Assembly: GCA_028278465.1 (NCBI GenBank)
Contig: JANQEF010000185.1
Coordinates: forward strand, 1 to 10,650
Length of the DNA stretch: 10,650 nucleotides
Direction: 5' to 3'
DNA from: Dehalococcoidia bacterium
GTDB lineage: Bacteria > Chloroflexota > Dehalococcoidia > Lucifugimonadales > Lucifugimonadaceae
Every line of letters starts with the position of its first letter. Position 1 is the stretch's first letter. The position numbers and the translations under genes were made by a program. This document shows positions 1 to 4,849 of this stretch, one piece after another. The notes below the pieces were generated by a model. The model was not told the DNA's origin, did no database searches, and worked only from the letters and a program-made list of their open reading frames with translations.

Positions 1-1
1 C

Positions 2-160
2 GCGGTGGTCAACGGCACGATCAGCGGCCGGGAGAGCGACTCGGAGATCACTCTGTTCAAGAGCGTTGGCCTGGCGATCCAGGACATCTCCTGCGCCGCA
101 CTGGTGTATCAGCAGGCGGTTGAGCAGGGCGTCGGAACCGAGTTCGACTTCGCGGGTTGA
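2..160 (+). CDS. Ornithine cyclodeaminase/mu-crystallin family protein, C-terminal fragment
   Basis: The reading frame is open from base 2 to a TGA at 158-160, giving the last 52 residues of a protein whose start lies before the window. The piece EITLFKSVGLAIQD followed by an Ala/Tyr-containing helix is the typical C-terminal block of the ornithine cyclodeaminase/mu-crystallin family. These are NAD(P)-dependent enzymes that act on amino or imino acids (ornithine to proline, ketimine reduction, alanine or lysine derivatives). The substrate cannot be told from this fragment. The stop is 9 bases before the amidase start on the same strand, so the two genes are probably co-transcribed. An amino-acid or amide catabolic pair is a reasonable inference. 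The family call is fairly safe; the specific function is open. Confidence 0.8.
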   Translation, partial: AVVNGTISGRESDSEITLFKSVGLAIQDISCAALVYQQAVEQGVGTEFDFAG

Positions 161-169
161 TGGTGGCCG

Positions 170-1579
170 ATGCCGATCCCATCAGAACTTCACTACGCCA
201 CAATCACTGAACTGGCGCCGCTTGTCCGGTCTGGTGAGCTGTCTCCGGTTGAGCTGGCGAGCGCGCAGCTTGAGCGCATTGAGACGCTGAACCCGCGGCT
301 ACGGGCGTACACCACCGTCACCGCCGACCTCGCGATGGAGCAGGCGAAGCAGGCCGAGTCTGATATCGCTTCGGGACGATACAGGGGCGAGCTACACGGC
401 ATCCCGATTGCAGTGAAAGACCTCTGCTTCACGCGTGGAGTCAAGACGATGGGCGGGTCCGCGGCGTTCGCCGACAACCTCCCGGACTTCGACTCGACCG
501 TCGTGAGCAGGCTCGCCGAGGCAGGCGCGGTGTTGCTCGGAAAGTTGACTATGACCGAGGGCGCGATGGGCGGCTACAACCCGAAGCTGCCTTACGCCGA
601 GAACCCGTGGCGCGAATCCCACTGGGCCGGCGCGTCTTCGAGCGGCTCAGGCTCGGCGACCGCAGCCGGGCTCGCATACGCGACTCTTGGCAGCGACACA
701 GGCGGCTCGATCCGCCATCCGGCCGCGGTGTGCGGAACCGTCGGGTTGAAGCCAACGTGGGGCCGAGTCAGCAGGTACGGCGTCATGGGCCTCGCCCCGT
801 CACTCGACCACGTCGGGCCGCTCACGAGATCCAGCCGCGATGCCGGCCTCGTCATGCAGGCGATGTCCGGTCTCGACCCCAACGACCCGACGACGGTCCA
901 CGACGACGTGCCGGACATGGTCGCCGGCGCAGGGCAGGGCGTGCGCGGCATGCGGATCGGCCACGACGAGACCTACACGACCGAAGACGTGGAGCCGTCG
1001 TTCGCCCGGGCGGTGATCGACGGCCTCAAGGTGCTCGAAGACCTCGGTGCGGAGATCGTGGAAGTGAAGATGCCGGAGCGTCTCATCGAGTACATGGAGG
1101 CGTGGCTGGTGATCTGCGCCAGCGAGGCTGCAGCTGCTCACGCCGACACCTATCCTTCGCGGGCCGATGAGTATGGACCGTGGTTCCGCGAGTGGCTCCG
1201 GCGCGGCGCTGGCTACACGTCGACGGAATACGCAAAGGCGCACGAGTTGCGCCTGATGTGCAACGCCGAGCTTCGGAACACGATGCGCGGTATCGACCTG
1301 CTGGCCTGCCCATCGACGTCGAAGGCTGCTTACCCGGTTACAGACGACGACATGTACGGCCCGATTCCGGAAGACCGCCACCCCTCGCAAGGCAGGTTCA
1401 CCGTTCCCCACGACTACGCAGGATTGCCGACGATCGCGCTGCCGGCCGGGTTAACGGATGACGGCTTGCCGGCCTCGCTGCAACTGGTCGGGCATCACCT
1501 GAGCGAGCCGCTGCTCGTGCAGGCCGGCGCGGCGTTCGAAGAGGCGACGAAGTTCCACAGCCTGCACCCGCCGCTCTAG
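170..1579 (+). CDS. Amidase signature (AS) family amidohydrolase
   Basis: The 469-residue protein has the full amidase-signature core that hydrolyses amide bonds with a Ser-cisSer-Lys triad. Lys83 lies in GIPIAVKD. The Ser/Gly-rich loop at 154-162 supplies the cis-Ser (Ser156 by spacing to GatA), and the nucleophile is Ser180 in GSDTGGSIRHPA. The stretch around 190-220 (GTVGLKPTWGRVSRYG, then LDHVGPLTR) is very like GatA of the tRNA-dependent amidotransferase. However, no gatB or gatC is nearby, and the upstream neighbour is a cyclodeaminase-family gene. A stand-alone catabolic amidase is therefore more likely than GatA. The length is normal for the family and there is no signal peptide, so it should be cytoplasmic. 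The ATG at 170 is preceded only by a weak GGTGG at 162-166, and translational coupling to the upstream gene is plausible. The substrate is unknown. Confidence 0.92.
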   Translation: MPIPSELHYATITELAPLVRSGELSPVELASAQLERIETLNPRLRAYTTVTADLAMEQAKQAESDIASGRYRGELHGIPIAVKDLCFTRGVKTMGGSAAFADNLPDFDSTVVSRLAEAGAVLLGKLTMTEGAMGGYNPKLPYAENPWRESHWAGASSSGSGSATAAGLAYATLGSDTGGSIRHPAAVCGTVGLKPTWGRVSRYGVMGLAPSLDHVGPLTRSSRDAGLVMQAMSGLDPNDPTTVHDDVPDMVAGAGQGVRGMRIGHDETYTTEDVEPSFARAVIDGLKVLEDLGAEIVEVKMPERLIEYMEAWLVICASEAAAAHADTYPSRADEYGPWFREWLRRGAGYTSTEYAKAHELRLMCNAELRNTMRGIDLLACPSTSKAAYPVTDDDMYGPIPEDRHPSQGRFTVPHDYAGLPTIALPAGLTDDGLPASLQLVGHHLSEPLLVQAGAAFEEATKFHSLHPPL

Positions 1580-1580
1580 C

Positions 1581-2474
1581 TCACGCCGTGATCACCTCGG
1601 GGCCGTCCTCGCCGAGGTAGATCGTGTGCTCCTTCCAGCCAACGAACGCGCCTGACACTTCGACCAGCGGCGCGTAGGCGTGCATCACGCCCTGCTTCAC
1701 GAGCTCGTCGATCGTTCGCTCGACCGGTTTACGAGGCAGATCGCCGAAGTATCGAAGCGCGACCGGCAGACCGTGCCACTCATCGAGCGCCTCCATCATC
1801 GGTGCGAATAGCTTGTTGGACGGGCGTGGCGCCCGCTCGAGCCTGAATATCTCTGCGACGCCTTCATCTTCAACAAACCCGGCGCCGGTTGTTGAAAATG
1901 GCTCGACCGCGAAGATCATCCCGGTCTTGAGCTTCGGGCCGCCGTTCTGAGCATGGTTCGGTATCTGGGGAGTTGAATGCAGCTCCCAGCGGGCGAGTCC
2001 GTGGCCCGACAGGTTCACTATCGGCTCGAAGCCGGTGGCGCGGATGGCACCCTCGATAGCGGTTCCTACGGCTCCGACAGTCACGCCATCGCCGACCGTC
2101 GCTATGGCGGCATCCAGGGCGTTGGACGCCGCCCCGATCAGGGTTTTCCACCTTCCATCCGCCGACAGGTCGACCGAGACGCCGGTGTCGACCGGATAGC
2201 CGTCGATGTGTGCCCCGATGTCGATCTTTACGAGGTCGCCTTCCTCGTAGCGCGTCTCGTCCGTCGGCGAGGAGCAGTAGTGGGCGGCGATGTTGTTGCG
2301 GCTGGTCTGCGCCGGAAAAGACGGCAGAGCCCCGGCGGCGCGAATCCGCTCTTCGACGCCTTCCTGCAGGTCTCGCAGGCGCATGCCCGGCTCGATCGTC
2401 TCCGCAGCCCAGTTACGAGCATCGGACGCGATTCGACCGGCGCGGCGATAGATTTCGAGGATTTCAGGGTTCAT
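1581..2474 (-). CDS. M24 metallopeptidase, type II methionine aminopeptidase-like
   Basis: The 297-residue pita-bread peptidase should remove N-terminal Met from new proteins in the cytoplasm. All five metal ligands are visible: Asp85 (KIDIG), Asp96 (PVDTG), His158 (SGHGL), Glu191 (AVEPF) and Glu282 (KEHT). His66 and His166 occupy the usual substrate-site positions. The last two ligands are 91 residues apart, as in archaeal/eukaryotic type II enzymes, which carry a helical insert there. Type I bacterial enzymes have only about 30 residues between them. Positions and length match the Pyrococcus type II enzyme closely. The ATG at 2474 is the only good start: an in-frame TAG lies upstream with no ATG, GTG or TTG between, and no clear RBS is seen. 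Its stop is one base from the amidase stop on the other strand. Another M24 peptidase with altered specificity is possible. Confidence 0.88.
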   Translation of the reverse strand: MNPEILEIYRRAGRIASDARNWAAETIEPGMRLRDLQEGVEERIRAAGALPSFPAQTSRNNIAAHYCSSPTDETRYEEGDLVKIDIGAHIDGYPVDTGVSVDLSADGRWKTLIGAASNALDAAIATVGDGVTVGAVGTAIEGAIRATGFEPIVNLSGHGLARWELHSTPQIPNHAQNGGPKLKTGMIFAVEPFSTTGAGFVEDEGVAEIFRLERAPRPSNKLFAPMMEALDEWHGLPVALRYFGDLPRKPVERTIDELVKQGVMHAYAPLVEVSGAFVGWKEHTIYLGEDGPEVITA

Positions 2475-2534
2475 TGCAAGGTGTGCTGGCAGCGTACGAC
2501 CGCGATCTTCGGCCGCGTCCGCTCCAAGTGACGA

Positions 2535-2540
2535 ATTCTA
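2535..2540 (-). promoter_or_regulatory. Possible -10 element upstream of the M24 peptidase gene
   Basis: On the minus strand this reads TAGAAT, five of six matches to TATAAT, about 60 bases before the ATG at 2474. No convincing -35 hexamer is seen at normal spacing, so this is a weak call based on one hexamer in the divergent intergenic region. Confidence 0.22.
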
Positions 2541-2591
2541 GGCGCATACGGCGGGCGTTGCGAGCGCGTCTGTCCCGGCTCGTCGCGGCGA

Positions 2592-2597
2592 TATACT
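2592..2597 (+). promoter_or_regulatory. Possible -10 element upstream of the HpcH/HpaI gene
   Basis: TATACT matches five of six bases of the consensus and sits 40 bases before the TTG start, which would leave a 5' leader of about 34 bases containing the RBS. There is no clear -35. The same hexamer precedes the DUF362 gene at 4787-4792. Confidence 0.35.
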
Positions 2598-2625
2598 CCG
2601 CACCCGCACACCGCATTTCCAGAAC

Positions 2626-2630
2626 AGGAG
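2626..2630 (+). promoter_or_regulatory. Ribosome binding site fixing a TTG start
   Basis: AGGAG ends 7 bases before the TTG at 2638. It decides the start of the aldolase-family gene, because the first in-frame ATG is 20 codons further in and would cut off the first strand of the barrel. Confidence 0.7.
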
Positions 2631-2637
2631 CGTTCGC

Positions 2638-3396
2638 TTGCCAGTCAATCGTATCTTCGCGGCCAACAGAGAAGGGCGTAAAGCCCACTTCCTGCAGATG
2701 CACTTTCCGTCGACAGAGCTGGTGGAGCTTGCTTACCTGGCGGGCATGGACGGTGTCGACCTCGACGGTGAGCAGGGGCACTTCGATCTGTCTGAGATCG
2801 ACGAGATATGCCGGGTTGCGAATGCTGCCGGCATGACAGTGACCGCCCGCGTGCCGTCGGTGGATCCGGTGCCGATCAAGCAGTACCTGGCCCGCGGAGT
2901 GCAGGGCATCCAGGGTCCGGGAGTCGAGACCGGTGAGCAGGCTCGGATACTCTCCGACTCCTGCTACTACGCTCCGGCAGGCAAGCGGTCATGGGGACCT
3001 GGCAGAGGTCACTACTACGACCATCAGCCGACGATGAAGGACCGGTTCGGCGGGAACGCCGGCTATATCGCCGACGCGAACGAAAACATCTTCGTGATCG
3101 CTCAGCTCGAGAGCCAGGCGAGCATCGACAACCTGGACGACATCGTCGCCGTATCGGGAATCCACTGCATCACGTTCGGCCAGAACGATATGGCTTCATC
3201 GCTTGGAGTTCCGGGGGAGCCCGCGCACGAGAAAGTCAATGCCGCCCACGCCGAACTGGAAAAGCGTGCTCGTGCCGCTGGAAAGCACCTGCTTTCGGAC
3301 CGAGTGAGCTACGTGAGGGCGACCGTCGCCATGCTCGATGCGATGCGGAAACACCTGTCAGAGCACAGGGACGATCCGGTCGGCCAGATCAACTGA
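2638..3396 (+). CDS. HpcH/HpaI aldolase/citrate lyase family protein
   Basis: The 252-residue single-domain TIM-barrel protein starts at TTG with a good RBS. The family normally cleaves or forms C-C bonds of 2-keto acids (for example 2,4-dihydroxyhept-2-ene-dioate or 2-keto-3-deoxy acids) with a divalent metal and pyruvate enolate. Recognisable blocks are LAGMDGVDLDGEQG (34-47), ARVPSVD with Arg71 (E. coli Arg70), GIQGPGVETGEQA (90-102), Glu158 in QLES, and FGQNDMASSLG with Asp184. Glu158 and Asp184 are the expected metal ligands. The catalytic His of the GEH motif (His45 in E. coli HpcH) appears to be Gln46 here, so activity may differ from the classical aldolases. No obvious operon partner exists: it is divergent from the M24 gene and converges on the minus-strand unit to its right. 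Substrate unknown. Confidence 0.88.
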   Translation: MPVNRIFAANREGRKAHFLQMHFPSTELVELAYLAGMDGVDLDGEQGHFDLSEIDEICRVANAAGMTVTARVPSVDPVPIKQYLARGVQGIQGPGVETGEQARILSDSCYYAPAGKRSWGPGRGHYYDHQPTMKDRFGGNAGYIADANENIFVIAQLESQASIDNLDDIVAVSGIHCITFGQNDMASSLGVPGEPAHEKVNAAHAELEKRARAAGKHLLSDRVSYVRATVAMLDAMRKHLSEHRDDPVGQIN

Positions 3397-3407
3397 GCGC
3401 GGCGGGC

Positions 3408-3440
3408 AAAAATGGTCCGGCCGATGAGATTCGGCCGACC
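3408..3440 (-). terminator. Intrinsic terminator, minus strand
   Basis: Read on the minus strand, a stem of 4 + 6 base pairs (GGTC/GACC and GGCCGA/TCGGCC, arms 3431-3440 and 3414-3424) with one bulged C closes a 6-base loop. It is followed at once by ATTTTTG (3407-3413). The T-run exists only on this strand, so it terminates leftward transcription. It lies about 44 bases beyond the stop of the 37-codon ORF. The hairpin may also protect the 3' end of the aldolase-family mRNA coming from the other side. Confidence 0.6.
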
Positions 3441-3483
3441 CGCGTTAGAGACGACTGAGAAGCGGTCGGGGGCAGGCGTGAGA

Positions 3484-3597
3484 TCAGGAGTTTCGCTGTT
3501 GCTTCGAGCTCACCGAGCGAGACTCGATAGCGAGGCCTTGGACCGACTCTATGAAGTGGCGACCTGCGGTCAGTGCTCTTTTGATGAAGTTGATCAT
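3484..3597 (-). CDS. Hypothetical 37-residue protein downstream of the attenuator
   Basis: An ATG at 3597 opens a 37-codon frame starting MINFIKRAL and ending SSKQQRNS. I do not recognise it. The N-terminal half alternates hydrophobic and basic or polar residues and could form an amphipathic helix; there is no Cys and no clear membrane segment. It lies between two intrinsic terminators on the same strand, so it is the only sizeable product of that transcript. No Shine-Dalgarno sequence is seen. A TTG directly after the first terminator could add about 13 residues in the same frame. The sequence evidence for translation is weak, and the segment could instead be a non-coding remnant of a lost operon. 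Confidence 0.28.
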   Translation of the reverse strand: MINFIKRALTAGRHFIESVQGLAIESRSVSSKQQRNS

Positions 3598-3634
3598 GGC
3601 TGTTGTGTGTCTGGAGGCTGGGAGTGAAGGCAAC

Positions 3635-3664
3635 AAAAAACCCTCGGCGCATTCGCAGAGGGTT
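3635..3664 (-). terminator. Attenuator terminator hairpin (segments 3:4), minus strand
   Basis: On the minus strand AACCCTC (3664-3658) pairs with GAGGGTT (3645-3639). After a T/C mismatch an inner GCG/CGC helix closes an AATG tetraloop. The stem runs directly into TTTTTTG (3640-3634). This is a strong Rho-independent terminator for leftward transcription. On the plus strand the hairpin is preceded, not followed, by the homopolymer run, so it works in one direction only. Confidence 0.75.
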
Positions 3665-3740
3665 GGCGTTAAAGAACCTGGGCCGAATTTGCTGTCAACA
3701 ACAGCACGCGCTGGCGCCACCCTCTGCGGGAGTACAGAGG
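3635..3740 (-). promoter_or_regulatory. Four-segment transcription attenuator
   Basis: Four segments can pair in mutually exclusive ways. Segment 1 is CCTCTG (3740-3735). Segment 2 is CGCAGAGGGTGGCG (3728-3715). Segment 3 is CGCCAACCCTCTGCG (3668-3654). Segment 4 is CGCCGAGGGTT (3649-3639). Segments 1:2 form a 6-bp hairpin with an 8-base loop. Segments 2:3 form 14 bp with one bulged A, the antiterminator. Segments 3:4 form the terminator followed by T6. This is the classical layout of ribosome-controlled amino-acid attenuators. Segment 1 overlaps Cys codons 14-16 of the leader ORF, so a ribosome waiting for Cys-tRNA at codons 11-14 would mask segment 1 and favour 2:3, giving read-through. Pairings are seen in the sequence; the regulation is inferred. 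Confidence 0.65.
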
Positions 3741-3781
3741 CAACAGATACAGGCGCAGCTTGTGAAGCGCTGATCGAACAT
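3695..3781 (-). CDS. Cys-rich leader peptide (28 residues) of the attenuator
   Basis: ATG at 3781 opens 28 codons ending in TGA at 3697-3695. Eight residues are Cys: positions 9, 11, 13, 14, 16 and the final run 26-28 just before the stop. That density is far above the usual one to two percent. The frame overlaps segments 1 and 2 of the attenuator and stops in the spacer before segment 3, as expected for a leader peptide. Polycysteine leader ORFs that sense cysteine supply are known in mycobacteria. No RBS is visible, but the predicted promoter puts the transcription start at or next to the ATG, so initiation could be leaderless. An overlapping frame is Leu-rich (start 3797, stop 3671-3669), but its stop abuts segment 3, which would block the terminator on full translation. 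I therefore prefer the Cys frame. Confidence 0.58.
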   Translation of the reverse strand: MFDQRFTSCACICCLCTPAEGGASACCC

Positions 3782-3807
3782 CGGCATAACAATACATCTG
3801 ATGCCGA
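3781..3807. repeat. Inverted repeat across the leader promoter
   Basis: TCGGCAT (3781-3787) and ATGCCGA (3801-3807) are perfect 7-base complements separated by 13 bases. The spacer contains the predicted -10 element of the minus-strand leader promoter, so the repeat is well placed to be an operator. A hairpin role is less likely, because most of it would lie before the transcription start. Confidence 0.4.
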
Positions 3808-3817
3808 AGAGATGCAA
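3789..3817 (-). promoter_or_regulatory. Predicted promoter of the leader/attenuator unit
   Basis: On the minus strand, TTGCAT (3817-3812) and TATTGT (3794-3789) are separated by 17 bases. The -10 matches four of six and the -35 three of six consensus bases. The distance from the -10 to the ATG at 3781 is 7 bases, so transcription would begin about at the start codon. It lies about 50 bases past the amidohydrolase stop. Read-through from that gene is an alternative source of the transcript. Confidence 0.38.
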
Positions 3818-3867
3818 TTGGATGTTGTCCTTGACGCCGACCCAAACGTCGCGAATCCCGCGCCCGT

Positions 3868-4710
3868 TCAGGTGATCGACCAGACGCTAGCCGCGTTTTC
3901 GCAGAGAGTCGCCGCCTCGTTTGGGCCGGCGTCGCGGCTTTTCCTGTAGTCGTCGATGGCCCGCCGCTGGCTCACCAGCGGGAAGTCGCTGCCGAACAGG
4001 ATGCGGTCCTTGCCGGCCGCGGTGGCGCAGACATCGAACATCTCGGGCGAGTACAGCAGCGGCGCGGCCGCCGAGTCGAAGTAGACGTTCTGCAGGTCTC
4101 GACGCACCTCTTTCATAAGCGAGTAGACGGGAAGCCCGCCGCCGAAGTGCGCGAAGACGATCACGTTCTGAGGAAATGCCTGTGCCAGCGCTAGAGAGTA
4201 CTCCGGCGTGACGGTGCCTTTGCCGGGATAGCTGTGACCTACCGGCTCGGAGGCATGGATGAGAACCGGCATGCCCATCTCTCTTGCAGCGCCGAAGAAC
4301 GGGGCGAGGGTGGCGAAGTCGGCGTCGAGGAAGTTCTGCGTGTCGGGATGCAGCTCGCCGATTCCCTTCGCCCCTGCCTCGTGGCACCGCTCGATCTCCT
4401 TGACCGCATCCTGCCCCCAGATCGGGTTCACGCTGCAGAGCGGAACAAGTCGGCCGCCGCTCGCGGGCGCCGATTCGAGCAGGTAGTCGTTGGCGAGTTG
4501 AGCGGTTTCGAGGTCAGTCCAGCCATAGCCGGCGATCACCGACCTGGAAACGCCGCTGCCGTCCATCTCGGCAATCAGCGTTTCAGCGGAAACAGATTTG
4601 GCTTTCGGCGACGAAAACATCGCCCGGAAGGTGGCGTCGCGCTCGATGCGCCGCTCTTTGTCGAGTCGAAACTCGTCGGGCAGAACGTGGGTGTGGCTGT
4701 CGACTATCAA
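3868..4710 (-). CDS. Metal-dependent amidohydrolase (amidohydrolase_2 / ACMSD-like TIM barrel)
   Basis: The 280-residue protein has the signature of the amidohydrolase_2 family, which includes decarboxylases of the ACMSD type, lactonases and amide hydrolases acting in the cytoplasm with one divalent metal. The metal site is visible: HxH at His6/His8 (DSHTH), His152 (VLIHASEP), His188 (VFAHFGGG) and Asp242 (ILFGSDFP). The loop GAKGIGELHPDTQNF (113-127) is the usual strand-3 region. The start is TTG at 4710. The codon directly upstream is an in-frame TAA, and any later ATG would remove the HxH motif. No good RBS is seen, so initiation is weak or leaderless. It is divergent from the DUF362 gene, and its 3' end leads into the attenuator region. 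The substrate cannot be told, and hydrolase and decarboxylase roles are both possible. Confidence 0.87.
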   Translation of the reverse strand: MIVDSHTHVLPDEFRLDKERRIERDATFRAMFSSPKAKSVSAETLIAEMDGSGVSRSVIAGYGWTDLETAQLANDYLLESAPASGGRLVPLCSVNPIWGQDAVKEIERCHEAGAKGIGELHPDTQNFLDADFATLAPFFGAAREMGMPVLIHASEPVGHSYPGKGTVTPEYSLALAQAFPQNVIVFAHFGGGLPVYSLMKEVRRDLQNVYFDSAAAPLLYSPEMFDVCATAAGKDRILFGSDFPLVSQRRAIDDYRKSRDAGPNEAATLCENAASVWSIT

Positions 4711-4737
4711 TTACCGGGTTGATTGCATGTACGAAAG

Positions 4738-4751
4738 GGTGGTTACCCACC
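4738..4751. promoter_or_regulatory. Small palindrome in the divergent promoter region
   Basis: GGTGGTTACCCACC has 5-base complementary arms around TTAC and lies in the 139-base gap between the divergent amidohydrolase and DUF362 genes. Its position would suit an operator, but arms this short can occur by chance. Confidence 0.22.
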
Positions 4752-4786
4752 ACTGGAAACCCGTCCATTGTTGCACGCCCGCTGGC

Positions 4787-4792
4787 TATACT
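4787..4792 (+). promoter_or_regulatory. Possible -10 element upstream of the DUF362 gene
   Basis: TATACT, five of six matches to consensus, lies 57 bases before the ATG at 4850. No clear -35 is seen. It is the same hexamer as upstream of the aldolase-family gene at 2592-2597. Confidence 0.33.
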
Positions 4793-4849
4793 CGAATTGA
4801 ACTGATCTGAAAGACAACTGCTCCCGGGACGGGAACGTACACCAGCAAA

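Noticed and set aside
607..1170. 187-codon plus-strand frame inside the amidase gene
   Set aside because: It is extremely Arg-rich with no motifs; a shadow frame of a GC-rich gene.
170..1579. GatA subunit of Asp-tRNA(Asn)/Glu-tRNA(Gln) amidotransferase
   Set aside because: The core motifs are close to GatA, but gatB and gatC are absent and the upstream partner is a cyclodeaminase-family gene. A general amidase is the safer call.
3389..3652. 87-codon minus-strand frame starting inside the terminator hairpin
   Set aside because: It starts in the terminator loop, runs through the second terminator and overlaps the aldolase stop; its composition does not look like a protein.
3711..3728. Minus-strand AGGGTGGCGCC resembles the T-box riboswitch core AGGGTGGNACC
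   Set aside because: The match has a mismatch and an extra base, the paired 3' side does not give the normal 7-base antiterminator bulge, and there is no room or AGTA/specifier structure for Stem I if transcription starts near 3781. The ribosome-mediated attenuator explains all pairings better.
3484..3792. A continuous 102-codon minus-strand frame through leader, terminator and small ORF
   Set aside because: It would read straight through a strong intrinsic terminator, has no RBS, and has no recognisable protein character. Only the last 37 codons are kept, as a low-confidence ORF.
3669..3797. Overlapping Leu-rich 42-codon frame that could be a leucine leader peptide
   Set aside because: Its ATG falls before the predicted transcription start, and its stop touches segment 3, so full translation would block the terminator, the reverse of normal attenuation. 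The Cys enrichment in the other frame is also far stronger. It cannot be fully excluded.
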